Positions 40,401-48,347 are shown, numbered from the stretch's first letter. The stretch: 64,000 nt of DNA from Anammoximicrobium sp964645045 (GCA_964645045.1 CAZXYZ010000057.1:1-64000); one strand, 5' to 3'. A program made the numbers and translations. The notes: generated from the letters alone by a model not told the origin.

Positions 40401-41179
40401 TGGAAAAGAAGGTCGGCTTGCCGCTGACGCACTTGTCCGAGCGGTATCGCGGCACGCGGCTCTCGTACAAGGACCTGCAGAGCCAGCCGCGGCGGTTCAT
40501 CAACAGCCCGATGTGGTCGGGACTGGTCACCGACGGCCGGGCTTATTCGGCCTTTACGTACAATGTCGAATGCCTGGTGCCCTGGCGGACCTTGACCGGC
40601 CGTCAGCATTTCTACCTGGACCATCCGCTGTACTTGCAGTTCGGCGAGCATCTGCCGACCTACAAGCCCAAGCCGTCGGCCATGCAATACGCGGACTTGA
40701 AGTTCAGCACCGAAGTCGGGCCCACGCTGATGCTGAATTACCTGACGCCCCACGGCAAATGGCACATCCACAGCACCTATGGCGACAACGAGCGGATGAC
40801 GACCCTGTCGCGCGGCTGCGAACCGCTGTGGATGAGCGACCGAGACGCGGCGGAGATCGGCATCCAGGACAACGACTGGGTCGAGGTCCACAACGACAAC
40901 GGCGTGGTGGTGACGCGGGCCGCGGTCAGCGCCCGCATTCCGCGCGGCATCTGCATTCAGTACCACTCGCCCGAGCGGACGTATTCGGTGCCCAAGTCGC
41001 CGCTCCGCAAGTTCCGCCGCGCCGGCGGGCACAACAGCCTGACGCGGACGCGGCTGAAACCGAACCTGATGGCCGGCGGTTACGGACAGTTCACTTTCCA
41101 CTTCAATTACTGGGGACCGATCGGCTGCAATCGGGACACGCACATCCTGGTCCGCAAGCTGCCGGAGTTGGTGTGGTGA
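37487..41179 (+). CDS. narG: Respiratory nitrate reductase, alpha subunit (molybdopterin, catalytic)
   Basis: A 1230-residue protein that aligns along its whole length with E. coli NarG. The FS0 cluster ligands are H39, C43, C47 (THGVNCTGGC) and C82 (RGCQRG). The motif FYDWYCDLP near residue 212 carries the Asp that ligates molybdenum in NarG. Other landmarks are GFSPIPAMSM, IIIGAGINHWYH and ATWYEKADLNS. There is no twin-arginine signal, so a cytoplasm-facing enzyme is expected. It reduces nitrate to nitrite with electrons from NarH; NarG-type enzymes of some nitrite oxidisers run the reverse reaction. Residues around AASLRDAQPVSER are an extra 17-codon insertion from a palindromic element at 38489-38549. 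A REP array separates it from narH. Confidence 0.97.
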   Translation: MSARDAITWIKDEANPSLRGWEEFYRNRWQHDKVVRSTHGVNCTGGCSWMIHVKDGLVTWEMQGLDYPPLDPTLPPYEPRGCQRGISYSWYLYSPLRVKYPYIRGALLDLWKKARAEHDDPVAAWKSLVGDPAKRQRWHQARGKGGLRRADWDTVLEIIAASQVHTIQAHGPDRIIGFSPIPAMSMISYASGSRMLQLMGGVGLSFYDWYCDLPSASPETWGEQTDVQESADWYNAKLLAVTGSNLNMTRTPDCHFAAEARHNGTKMWVFAPDFNQVAKYADDWVAINAGQDGAWWMAVNHVLLKEFHHEQQVPYFIDYTKKFTDAPYLVELVPDHVAASLRDAQPVSERPDHVGYRPGQMLRANRLAKYAQEENGDWKFLMWDEASQGPKMPLGSSGFRWGKPGKWNLELKDGVDGSPIDPALTFLPGHDAIVSVSLDNFADGGTVQRSVPVKRMTLADGTTVTVTTVYDLLMAQYGVPRGFGEGYPADYNDADAPYTPAWSEKYTGMGRETLIRFAREWAVTAEKTNGKCTIIIGAGINHWYHANLMYRAGIHALMFCGCIGVNGGGLAHYVGQEKLAPQEPWSAIAMGRDWHPASRLQNAPSFHYVHTDQWRYEKDFTDYHTVPQTPDGQPVVGGHTMDHQVRAVRNGWLPFYPQFQKNSLDLVREAEAAGAKTDEAVVQYVVEQLKSRQLRFSVEDPDAPENWPRVWFIWRGNALMASAKGHEYFLKHYLGTHTNAIAEDLAGDSVQDVVWHEQAPLGKLDLVVDLNFRMDTSALYSDIVLPAATWYEKADLNSTDMHSYIHPLSAAVPPCWESKSDWQIFKAITKRFSELAARHFPEPVRDIIATPLAHDSAAEIAQPQMLDWIDGQVEAIPGKTMPGLKIVTRDYKNLGNQYTAFGPLARDNGLGAHGTSYAIKDEYEAALRERPAVTVAGQRLLSLAEDEQVCEAILRFATVTNGELAHRSYQNMEKKVGLPLTHLSERYRGTRLSYKDLQSQPRRFINSPMWSGLVTDGRAYSAFTYNVECLVPWRTLTGRQHFYLDHPLYLQFGEHLPTYKPKPSAMQYADLKFSTEVGPTLMLNYLTPHGKWHIHSTYGDNERMTTLSRGCEPLWMSDRDAAEIGIQDNDWVEVHNDNGVVVTRAAVSARIPRGICIQYHSPERTYSVPKSPLRKFRRAGGHNSLTRTRLKPNLMAGGYGQFTFHFNYWGPIGCNRDTHILVRKLPELVW
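38489..38549. repeat. Twin-hairpin element inserted in frame in narG
   Basis: Two adjacent hairpins, GCGTCTC-TCC-GAGACGC (38501-38517) and CCGGTCTC-GGA-GAGACCGG (38522-38540), form an inverted pair. The 10-bp sequence GACCACGTGG occurs on both sides (38489-38498 and 38540-38549), offset by 51 nt, exactly 17 codons. Removing one copy plus the hairpins restores an alignment close to other NarG proteins (VPDHVGYRPGQMLRA). CCACGTGG is itself palindromic, so the flanks may be a target duplication or part of the element's inverted repeat. Confidence 0.8.
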
Positions 41180-41198
41180 GGTACGTCAGGCTTTCCTT

Positions 41199-41412
41199 GT
41201 AGCCGCGTTCGCCAGAACGCGGGATGAATGAGGGGGATGCCCGCGTTCTGGCGAACGCGGCTACGATGACAGGCTTTCCTTGTAGCCGCGTTCGCCAGAA
41301 CGCGGGATGAATGAGGGGGGATGCCCGCGTTCTGGCGAACGCGGCTACGATGACGCCCGCGTTCTGGCGAACGCGGCTACGATGACGCCCGCGTTCTGGT
41401 GAACGCGGCTAC
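41199..41412. repeat. REP array between narG and narH (six copies)
   Basis: Six copies of the CGCGTTC-GCCA-GAACGCG hairpin with flanking GTAGCC/CCCG, in alternating then direct orientation. The first four form two tandem units of about 85 bp joined by GGATGAATGAGGG. Such hairpins between cistrons could stabilise mRNA ends or attenuate transcription. Confidence 0.92.
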
Positions 41413-41426
41413 GACGGGTTCACAGC

Positions 41427-41446
41427 GTCAGGCTGGAAAGCCTGAC
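41427..41446. repeat. Small hairpin upstream of narH
   Basis: The palindrome GTCAGGCT-GGAA-AGCCTGAC has an 8-bp stem and a 4-nt loop. A half copy lies at about 41186-41195 before the REP array. It lies just 5' of the narH ribosome-binding site. Confidence 0.65.
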
Positions 41447-41464
41447 CTACTGAGGAGTTCAACG

Positions 41465-42952
41465 GTGGACGTTCGAGCACAAGTCTCCATGGTGTTTCAT
41501 CTCGACAAGTGCATCGGTTGCCATACGTGCAGCATTGCCTGCAAGAACGTGTGGACCGACCGCAAGGGCACGGAATACATGTGGTGGAATAACGTCGAGA
41601 CCAAACCCGGCACCGGTTTCCCGACGGCTTGGGAAGACCAGGAGAAGTATCAGGGCGGCTGGGAGGTGAACGGAAAACTGCAGTTGAAGTCGACCGGCAA
41701 AGCCAAGGTGATCTTCAATACGTTCCACCACCCGCACATGCCCAGCCTGGACGATTACTACGAACCGTGGACCTACAGCTACGGTGACCTGTTCAACTCG
41801 CCGGAGGGTCCGGACCAACCCGTCGCCCGTCCGATCTCGAAGATCACCGGCGAACCGATCGACATCGAGGCGGGGCCGAACTGGGACGACGACCTGGGCG
41901 GATCGCCGGTCTACGCCGCGAACGATCCCAACCTGGACGCCCTGACGCCCGAACAGCGGGAGCAGTTGTTCGCCGTCGAGCGGCTGGTGTTTTTCTACTT
42001 CCCACGGATCTGCAACCACTGCTTGAATCCGGCCTGCGTGGCGGCCTGCCCCTCCGGGGCGCTGTACAAGCGGGGCGAAGACGGGATTGTGCTGCTGGAC
42101 CAGAAGCGTTGCCGGGCCTGGCGGGCTTGCGTGGCGGCCTGTCCCTACAAGAAGACGTTTTACAACTGGTCGACGGGCAAGTCGGAGAAGTGCATTCTGT
42201 GCTTTCCCCGCGTGGAGACGGGCCAGGCCCCGGCCTGCTTCCACAGTTGCGTCGGCCGGATCCGCTACCTGGGCGTGCTGTTGTACGACGCCGAACGGAT
42301 CGAGGAAGTGGCCCGCACGCCGGACGAAGGACTGATCGAGGCCCAGCGGTCGCTGATCCTGGACCCGCACGATCCCGAGGTGATCGCCGCGGCGCGGAAG
42401 AATGGGATGCCCGAGTCCACGATCGAGGCGGCGCAGAAATCGCCGATCTATCAGTTCGTCAAAGTGTGGAAGATCGCCCTGCCGCCGCACTTGGAGTTCC
42501 GCACGCTCCCGATGCTGTTCTACGTGCCGCCCATGTCGCCGGTGATGTCCAACCGCCAAGGCGTTGTGCTGGAACATAATTCCGACAACTTGTTCCACGA
42601 CATTGACCAGTCCCGCGTGCCGCTGAAGTTCCTGGCCAAGATGTTCGGCGTGGGCAGCGAGTCCAAACTGCGGTACGCGTTGTGCAAGCAGAAGGCCGTC
42701 CGCTGGTATCGCCGGGCGCTGACCGTGGGCGACGTCGACCTGGAGACGGCCCGGCGGATGTTGCGCGAGGCGGAATGCACGGAAGAGGAGGCCGAGGCGA
42801 TTTACCGGCTGACCTCGCTGTGTACGTTCGACGACCGGTTCGTTATTCCGGCCGCCCATCGCGAGCAGGCGATGGAGCTGCTGGTCGATCCAATGGAACG
42901 TCGCCAGGCGACCGGCTTTGGGTTCCTGGAGGCGCCGCAGCGAGGATTATGA
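41465..42952 (+). CDS. narH: Respiratory nitrate reductase, beta subunit (iron-sulfur)
   Basis: A 495-residue NarH. GTG 41465 (VDVRAQVSMVFHLDKC) is chosen because it matches the E. coli NarH start and has GAGGAG 8 nt upstream; the longer frame from 41399 would translate REP sequence. Four Cys clusters are present: CIGCHTCSIAC, CNHCLNPACVAAC, CRAWRACVAACPYKK and CILCFP. The Trp in CRAWRAC replaces the fourth Cys, as in the [3Fe-4S] site of NarH. It passes electrons from NarI to NarG on the cytoplasmic face. NDDYYEP-type and ETKPGTGFPT motifs are typical. It overlaps the narJ start by ATGA. Confidence 0.97.
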   Translation: MDVRAQVSMVFHLDKCIGCHTCSIACKNVWTDRKGTEYMWWNNVETKPGTGFPTAWEDQEKYQGGWEVNGKLQLKSTGKAKVIFNTFHHPHMPSLDDYYEPWTYSYGDLFNSPEGPDQPVARPISKITGEPIDIEAGPNWDDDLGGSPVYAANDPNLDALTPEQREQLFAVERLVFFYFPRICNHCLNPACVAACPSGALYKRGEDGIVLLDQKRCRAWRACVAACPYKKTFYNWSTGKSEKCILCFPRVETGQAPACFHSCVGRIRYLGVLLYDAERIEEVARTPDEGLIEAQRSLILDPHDPEVIAAARKNGMPESTIEAAQKSPIYQFVKVWKIALPPHLEFRTLPMLFYVPPMSPVMSNRQGVVLEHNSDNLFHDIDQSRVPLKFLAKMFGVGSESKLRYALCKQKAVRWYRRALTVGDVDLETARRMLREAECTEEEAEAIYRLTSLCTFDDRFVIPAAHREQAMELLVDPMERRQATGFGFLEAPQRGL

Positions 42953-43638
42953 TGATGAGTTCACCGTGGCGGCAAGCTTCCAGCTTGCCAATATCATCCG
43001 ACCCATCGGTCCCATCCGACGCATCCGTCTTGCCCGACAAGCTGGAAGCTTGTCGCCACGAGGCGGGCGGCGCGTTGGCCTATGCCCTGGCGTATCCGGG
43101 CGACTGCTTCGAGGAGCGGCTGGAGGAAGCGCTGGCGGTGATCCGGCGCGACGCGCCGGCGGCGGCCGAACCGCTGGCGGCATTCCGCGACGCGATGTTG
43201 CCGCTGTCGCCCGAAGCGCGCGAAGAACTGTACACGCGAACCTTCGACATCAATCCCGTCTGTTCGCTGGAGATCGGCTGGCAACTGTTCGGCGAGGAGT
43301 ACCACCGCGGCGCGCTGTTGGTGCGGTTGCGCGGGGAACTTCGCCGGCACGGCATCGAGGAGTCCACCGAGTTGCCCGATCATCTGACGCACGTGCTGTC
43401 GTTGCTGGACCGCATGGACAGCGGCGAGGCGCAGTCGTTCGCCGAATGCTGCGTGATCCCGGCTCTGGACAAGATGCTGGTGGCGTTCGAGGAACAAGAG
43501 AATCCGTACGGTGACGTGCTGCTGGCCGTGGGCCTGTTCTTGAAACAACGATTCGTATCCGCTTCGACCCTCACCCCCAGCCCCTCGCCCCGAAGTGCCG
43601 GGTCCAGAGGGGAAAATGCTGCAGGAGATCCATCATGA
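42949..43638 (+). CDS. narJ: Nitrate reductase assembly chaperone (NarJ/TorD family)
   Basis: A 229-residue helical chaperone that binds apo-NarG for cofactor insertion. The family core runs from EAGGALAYALAYPGDCFEER through YTRTFDINPVCSLEIGWQLF to LLAVGLFLKQRF. The first ATG (42949) overlaps the narH stop as ATGA; three ATGs are in a row, and GAGGA is best spaced for the third (42955). About the first 37 residues (WRQASSLP to LEACRHEAGG) are encoded by a palindromic repeat element, and the last 20 or so (TLTPSPSPRSAGSRG) by another dispersed repeat, so the native termini seem to have been replaced. It overlaps narI by 4 nt. Confidence 0.9.
   Translation: MMMSSPWRQASSLPISSDPSVPSDASVLPDKLEACRHEAGGALAYALAYPGDCFEERLEEALAVIRRDAPAAAEPLAAFRDAMLPLSPEAREELYTRTFDINPVCSLEIGWQLFGEEYHRGALLVRLRGELRRHGIEESTELPDHLTHVLSLLDRMDSGEAQSFAECCVIPALDKMLVAFEEQENPYGDVLLAVGLFLKQRFVSASTLTPSPSPRSAGSRGENAAGDPS
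42966..43059. repeat. Inverted-repeat element forming the narJ 5' coding end
   Basis: The left arm begins GTGGCGGCAAGCTTCC and the right arm, in reverse, GTGGCGACAAGCTTCC; about 21 of 22 bases match. Each arm holds a CAAGCT-TCC-AGCTTG hairpin. A spacer of CATCGG/CATCCGA motifs lies between them. The same family occurs in actB at 49117-49166. Confidence 0.8.
43567..43612. repeat. Dispersed repeat at the narJ 3' coding end
   Basis: The CCCTCACCCCCAGCCCCTCG-type sequence translates as the TLTPSPSPR motif common in repeat-invaded bacterial proteins. It supplies the narJ C-terminus. Confidence 0.5.
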
Positions 43639-44336
43639 GCGGCATCCTACCTGATCTGGGAGCCCTGCTGTTTGCGGTGCTGCCTTACGTGGCGCTGTTC
43701 ACGTTCCTGCTGGTGACGATCCAGCGGTACCGTTCCCAGGCCTTTACCTACTCCAGCCTTTCCTCGCAGTTCCTGGAGAACAAGCAGCATTTCTGGGCGT
43801 TGGTGCCGTTCCATTACGGGATCATCATCCTGCTGTTCGGCCATTTTGTCGGGCTGCTCATTCCCCGTGCCGTATTGGTGTGGAACAGCCATCCGTTGCG
43901 GTTGTACGTCTTGGAAGTCACTGCCCTGGCGTTCGGCGTGCTGACGCTGGTGGGGCTTTTGAGTCTGGTCGTCCGCCGCATGCAAGCGCACAAGGTGCGT
44001 GTGACGACCAGCGTGGCGGATTGGGCCGTTTACGTATTGCTGCTGGTGCAAGTGGCCAGCGGAATCACGGTGGCCGTTCTGTATCCGTGGGGCACGTCGT
44101 GGTACGCGGCGGCGGCGGCCCCGTACCTGCAGTCGATTTTCCTGTTGCGGCCGGACATCAGCTACGTGGCGGGCTTGCCGCTGCTGGTCCAGCTGCACAT
44201 CGTCAACGCGTTCGTGATTATCACCCTGTTTCCCTTTACGCGACTGGTTCACATTCTCGTCGTTCCTAACCCGTACCTGTGGCGCAAGCCGCAGGTGGTG
44301 CGCTGGTACAGCAGGGGCTCGGCAAAACTCCCGTAG
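43635..44336 (+). CDS. narI: Respiratory nitrate reductase, gamma subunit (diheme cytochrome b)
   Basis: A 233-residue membrane protein with five hydrophobic helices. Heme-ligand histidines H60 and H70 (FHYGIIILLFGHF) and H188 and H206 (LHIVNAFVIITLF, RLVHIL) fall where E. coli NarI has H56, H66, H187 and H205. It oxidises quinol at the periplasmic side and delivers electrons to NarH. ATG overlaps the narJ stop by 4 nt. The stop codon TAG is provided by the GTAGCC start of a REP-like element, so the last residues (SRGSAKLP) may reflect a repeat insertion. Confidence 0.96.
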   Translation: MSGILPDLGALLFAVLPYVALFTFLLVTIQRYRSQAFTYSSLSSQFLENKQHFWALVPFHYGIIILLFGHFVGLLIPRAVLVWNSHPLRLYVLEVTALAFGVLTLVGLLSLVVRRMQAHKVRVTTSVADWAVYVLLLVQVASGITVAVLYPWGTSWYAAAAAPYLQSIFLLRPDISYVAGLPLLVQLHIVNAFVIITLFPFTRLVHILVVPNPYLWRKPQVVRWYSRGSAKLP

Positions 44337-44357
44337 CCGAATTCGCCAGAATTCGGG
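44333..44357. repeat. REP variant overlapping the narI stop codon
   Basis: GTAGCC followed by GAATTC-GCCA-GAATTC and GGG, a degenerate form of the REP hairpin. Its second base begins the narI TAG stop. The remaining spacer to narK holds nothing else recognised. Confidence 0.7.
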
Positions 44358-44441
44358 TGGCGTCGCACGATCGCGGAACTCTCACGAGTTCAACGCCATG
44401 GCGGCCCGGGAACGACTGAAAGCGGTAAGTGACGGAAAGAC

Positions 44442-46067
44442 ATGCACGGGGAATTGACCTTACAAGACCGGCGGCGGGGATGGTGGATCCTCGCCATGAA
44501 CACGTCCGCATTCACGGTCTGTTTCATGGCCTGGATGCTGAACGGCGTGTTGATCACCTATCTGGTGGACAACGGCGTGCATCGCTGGGATCCGGCGCAG
44601 ATGGGCTGGTTGATCGGCATCCCGGTACTCAGCGGCGCGCTGTTCCGTTTGCCCGCGGGATTGGCGACGGACAAGTGGGGCGGTCGGGTCGTGTTCACGG
44701 TGCTGTTGGCGATTTCCGCCGTGACCATGTATCTGGTATCGTGGTGCGACAGCTACTGGGAGTTCTTCTTCGCCGGCTTGGGGTTCGGGCTGTGCGGAAC
44801 CAGTTTCGCCATCGGCATCGCCTACACGTCAGTCTGGTTTCCCAAGGAACGTCAGGGACTGGCCTTGGGGATCTTCGGCGCCGGCAACGCGGGGGCGGCG
44901 TTGACCAGTTTCGGGGCCCCGTGGGTCCTCCGCTGGCTGACCGACGGCGGTGAAAACTTGGATGCCTGGCGGAACCTGCCCAAGCTGTACGCCGCGATCC
45001 TGCTGGTGACGGCAATTCTGTTTGCCTTGACAACACGCAACCGTCTGCCCGCGGGCAGCGCCCAGAAGACCATGCTCCAACGGCTGGAGCCGCTGAAATA
45101 CGTTCGCGTGTGGCGTTTCGGTTTGTACTACTTCTTTGTGTTTGGCGGATTTGTGGGACTGGCCCAGTGGCTGGTGCCCTATTACGTCAATGCCTACGGC
45201 ACGACCGTGGCCCTGGCCGGAGCATTGGCCGCTTGCAACAGTTTGCCCTCGGGCGTGATCCGTGCGTTAGGCGGTTGGATGTCGGATCACTGGGGCGCGC
45301 GGACGGTGATGTACTGGGTGTTCGGCCTGTCGCTGGTCTGCTGCCTGGCGCTGGCGGTTCCGCAGATGGACATTCACGCTCCGGGCAGCGGGATTACGGC
45401 TCGCTTTGCCGGAACGGTTGAACAAGTGACGGATACGGGAATCGTGGTCAATTCGCCGAAAACCGGACCGACGTCGTACCCGCTGGACCGCAAGGCTGGC
45501 GAACTGGTGACAACCGAAGAGCGGAACTCGGGCCTGCTGGTCTGGCCGCGTTCCCAGGCGTGGCAGGAAACGGTCGTCCAGCCGGGCGACAAGGTGGCCA
45601 AGAAGCAACTGCTGGCGCGGGGCGTCACGCACATCTTTTTCCAGGCCAATATCTGGATCTTCACCGTTCTGAGCCTGTTGCTCGGGGCCGTCATGGGCAT
45701 CGGCAAAGCGGCCGTGTACAAGCACATTCCCGATTACTTCCCGCACGATGTGGGCGTCGTGGGCGGCATCGTCGGCGTCCTGGGCGGCCTGGGCGGGTTC
45801 GTCTGCCCGGTGATCTTCGGCTACCTGCTGAAAGCGACCGGCTTGTGGACGAGTTGCTGGATGTTTTTCTTCGTGCTGATCGCCGTCTGCCTGGTGTGGA
45901 TGCACGTCGTGGTCCGGCGCATGTTGCACCAGAAAGCTCCGCACCTGATGCACCAGATGGAAACCATGCATCCCTCACGGGGCGGAGGCCGGCTGAGCGA
46001 ATCGCCGTCCGGCGAAGGAATCGCCGCCCTAGTGCCGGTGGCGGTCGAGGAGGCGCAGCAACGATGA
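44442..46067 (+). CDS. narK: NarK-type MFS nitrate/nitrite transporter 1, with inserted soluble loop
   Basis: A 541-residue major-facilitator protein with about 12 membrane helices. The conserved segment GLGFGLCGTSFAIGIAYTSVW is followed by WFPKERQGLALGIFGAGNAG, the NarK nitrate-signature region; a second, GVVGGIVGVLGGLGGF, comes later. Residues about 308-400 are unusual: a hydrophilic beta-rich stretch (FAGTVEQVTDTGIVV ... VVQPGDKVAKKQLL) sits between two membrane helices and resembles a lipoyl/barrel-sandwich hairpin. It probably imports nitrate or exchanges nitrate for nitrite. Its stop overlaps the next narK start (ATGA). The C-terminal 60 residues are cytoplasmic and low-complexity. Confidence 0.92.
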   Translation: MHGELTLQDRRRGWWILAMNTSAFTVCFMAWMLNGVLITYLVDNGVHRWDPAQMGWLIGIPVLSGALFRLPAGLATDKWGGRVVFTVLLAISAVTMYLVSWCDSYWEFFFAGLGFGLCGTSFAIGIAYTSVWFPKERQGLALGIFGAGNAGAALTSFGAPWVLRWLTDGGENLDAWRNLPKLYAAILLVTAILFALTTRNRLPAGSAQKTMLQRLEPLKYVRVWRFGLYYFFVFGGFVGLAQWLVPYYVNAYGTTVALAGALAACNSLPSGVIRALGGWMSDHWGARTVMYWVFGLSLVCCLALAVPQMDIHAPGSGITARFAGTVEQVTDTGIVVNSPKTGPTSYPLDRKAGELVTTEERNSGLLVWPRSQAWQETVVQPGDKVAKKQLLARGVTHIFFQANIWIFTVLSLLLGAVMGIGKAAVYKHIPDYFPHDVGVVGGIVGVLGGLGGFVCPVIFGYLLKATGLWTSCWMFFFVLIAVCLVWMHVVVRRMLHQKAPHLMHQMETMHPSRGGGRLSESPSGEGIAALVPVAVEEAQQR

Positions 46068-47677
46068 CCAAGTTGGAACGATGGGATGTAGACGAGGCGG
46101 CGTTCTGGAACGTCACGGGCAAGCGGATCGCGTACCGCAACCTGTGGACGTCGATCCCGAACCTGCTGTGCGGCTTTGCCGTGTGGATGTTGTGGAGCAC
46201 GATCATCGTCCGCATCCAGACGCTGAACGACGCCAATCCCGAGTTTTTCGCGTTCACCGGGCCTGACGGCCAGCCGTTGCGCGGCAATGATTATCGGGCC
46301 CTCTTGTACCTGCTGCCCGCCGTCGCAGGCCTCGCCGGGGCAACCTTGCGGATTCCCAATTCGTTCATGGTGGCGATTTCAGGCGGCCGGAACGTCAAGG
46401 CGTTGACGACGCTGCTGCTGATCCTGCCGGCGCTGGGGATCGGCATCGGTTTGCAGAATCCACAGACGTCCTTCAACACGTTCCTCGTGTTGGCGGCCCT
46501 GTCCGGCGTCGGCGGCGGGGCGTTCGCCTCGTCGATGTCCAATATCAGCTTCTTCTTCCCCAAGCGGATCCAGGGATTGGCGTTGGGGCTGAACGCCGGT
46601 CTGGGCAACTTGGGCGTCAGCGTGATGCAGTTCATGGTGCCCTATGTGATCGGCGTCGGTCTCTTCGGGCCGCTGGGCGGCGAGCCTTATACGGGCACCG
46701 CGGGTCCCGTTTGGATTCAGAACGCGGGCTTGGTTTGGGTGCCGATCCTGGGCACGTGTGCGCTGCTGGCCTGGCTGCTGATGAACAATTTGCCGATGCA
46801 CGCCTGCGGATCGTTTCCGGTGGCGGCCGCCAAGTACCTGTGGCTGGAACTGCTGGGCTTTGCCGGCGCCGCCGCGGGCATCGTGCTGATGATGAAGCTG
46901 CCGCTGCCCGATTTGGTCAAGATCTTCATCGTCATGCTGGTGGCCGTGGCCGTGACGCTGCTGCTGATGCGGTTCGCGACGCCGTCGGCCATCCGCGGCA
47001 ACCTGGTCAAGCAGTTCGCCGTGTTCCGCAACAAGCACAATTGGATCATGACCTGGCTGTACACGATGACCTTCGGCTCGTTCATCGGCTACTCGGCCGC
47101 GTTCCCGAAACTGATCTCCGATGTGTTCGGTTACGTGCGCGTGGACGCCAACGGTGTCTTGCTGGCCGAGCCGCAGAAGCTGGCCGACGCTCCCAACGCG
47201 TTGACTTACGCTTTTCTGGGCGCGCTGGTCGGTTCCCTGGTGCGGCCCGTCGGCGGCTGGCTCAGCGACCGCTTCGGCGGCGCCCGCGTTACGCACTGGG
47301 ACACGTGGGCCATGATCGCCTCGGCGATCGGCGTGGCCTGGTGCGTCATGAAAGCCCGCTTTTCGCCCGAGCCCGGAACCTGGTTCCTGCCCTTCCTGCT
47401 GCTGTTCCTCCTGCTGTTTGTCACGACGGGCATCGGCAACGGTTCGACGTTCCGCATGATCCCGATCATTTTTCCCAAGGAACAGGCCGGCCCGGTGCTC
47501 GGTTGGACTTCGGCGATCGCCGCTTACGGAGCGTTCCTGATCCCGACGATTTTCGCCACGCAGATTAAAGCGGGGACCCCGGAGTACGCGTTGTACGGGT
47601 TTGTCGTCTACTACCTGAGCTGCCTGGTGGTCAACTGGTGGTACTACGCGCGCCGCGGCGCGGAAATTGCCTGCTGA
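46064..47677 (+). CDS. narK: NarK-type MFS nitrate/nitrite transporter 2
   Basis: A 537-residue major-facilitator protein starting MTKLERWDVDEAAFWN; ATG 46064 overlaps the previous stop by 4 nt. The nitrate signature GVGGGAFASSMSNISFFFPK is complete, followed by GLALGLNAGLGNLGVSVMQ. A second signature region, TGIGNGSTFRMIPIIFPKE, lies in the C-terminal half. About 12 helices. This is the NarK2-like nitrate/nitrite antiporter type. Together with the preceding gene it resembles the NarK1-NarK2 pair that is fused into one protein in some denitrifiers; here the two remain separate but translationally coupled. actA follows after 7 nt. Confidence 0.94.
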   Translation: MTKLERWDVDEAAFWNVTGKRIAYRNLWTSIPNLLCGFAVWMLWSTIIVRIQTLNDANPEFFAFTGPDGQPLRGNDYRALLYLLPAVAGLAGATLRIPNSFMVAISGGRNVKALTTLLLILPALGIGIGLQNPQTSFNTFLVLAALSGVGGGAFASSMSNISFFFPKRIQGLALGLNAGLGNLGVSVMQFMVPYVIGVGLFGPLGGEPYTGTAGPVWIQNAGLVWVPILGTCALLAWLLMNNLPMHACGSFPVAAAKYLWLELLGFAGAAAGIVLMMKLPLPDLVKIFIVMLVAVAVTLLLMRFATPSAIRGNLVKQFAVFRNKHNWIMTWLYTMTFGSFIGYSAAFPKLISDVFGYVRVDANGVLLAEPQKLADAPNALTYAFLGALVGSLVRPVGGWLSDRFGGARVTHWDTWAMIASAIGVAWCVMKARFSPEPGTWFLPFLLLFLLLFVTTGIGNGSTFRMIPIIFPKEQAGPVLGWTSAIAAYGAFLIPTIFATQIKAGTPEYALYGFVVYYLSCLVVNWWYYARRGAEIAC

Positions 47678-47684
47678 GGAAACA

Positions 47685-48335
47685 ATGAGCCGACTGACGA
47701 TAACGATGGTTTTGGTCGCCGGTATTGGCGGGTGCCTGTTGATTCTCACGGCCACCGCCGGTTCCTGGCACTTGCCCGGCAACAACGAGGGTTACGAACC
47801 CGTGCAGCCGATCGCCTTCTCGCACCATTTGCACGCGGGCGAGTTGGGCATCCAATGCTTGTACTGCCATCACGGCGCGGAGGTCAGCCGCAGCGCGGGG
47901 CTGCCGGCGGGCGACACCTGCATGAACTGCCATCGCTTCGTCACCGGCCGCTTGGCCTTGATGCGCAAGGAGGACGAAGCGGCGCAGAAAGAGAAGCGGC
48001 CGCCCAAGCCGGTTGTGTCCGAGGAATTGAAGAAACTGTACGACGCACTGGCCGTGGACGCGAACATGAATCCTGACCCGCAGCGGCAGCGGCCGGTCGA
48101 ATGGGTCCGGGTCCACGACCTGCCCGATTTCGTGTACTTCGACCACCGGGCCCACGTGCATGCCGGCGTGACCTGCCAAGAGTGCCACGGTCCGGTCGAA
48201 ACGATGGACCGCGTGCGGCAGTTCCAGTCCCTGTCCATGGGCTGGTGCGTCAACTGCCACCGCGACGCCACGCAGCACGGCGTCAATGGCAAGACAGTGA
48301 AGGCGTCGACGGACTGTGCGACGTGTCATTTTTAG
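47685..48335 (+). CDS. actA: Alternative complex III, pentaheme cytochrome c subunit ActA
   Basis: A 216-residue protein with an N-terminal anchor (ITMVLVAGIGGCLLILTATA) and five CxxCH heme sites in order: CLYCH, CMNCH, CQECH, CVNCH, CATCH. The His-rich segment QPIAFSHHLHAGELGIQC supplies distal ligands, as in ActA. ATG 47685 is chosen for the GGA 5 nt upstream. It would take electrons from the Fe-S subunit ActB on the periplasmic side of the quinol:cytochrome c oxidoreductase. It stands 12 nt before actB. The order A-B-C-D/E-F that follows makes the assignment firm. Confidence 0.93.
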   Translation: MSRLTITMVLVAGIGGCLLILTATAGSWHLPGNNEGYEPVQPIAFSHHLHAGELGIQCLYCHHGAEVSRSAGLPAGDTCMNCHRFVTGRLALMRKEDEAAQKEKRPPKPVVSEELKKLYDALAVDANMNPDPQRQRPVEWVRVHDLPDFVYFDHRAHVHAGVTCQECHGPVETMDRVRQFQSLSMGWCVNCHRDATQHGVNGKTVKASTDCATCHF

Positions 48336-48347
48336 GGAAGTCGAAAA

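Noticed and set aside
41199..41412. Repeat array considered as CRISPR
   Set aside because: Copies alternate in orientation, are hairpins and lack uniform unique spacers; they match REP elements elsewhere, and no cas genes are present.
37487..42952. Firm assignment of NarGH as nitrite oxidoreductase
   Set aside because: Sequence closely follows E. coli NarG/NarH and key residues do not separate the two reaction directions. Kept only as an alternative in the operon finding.
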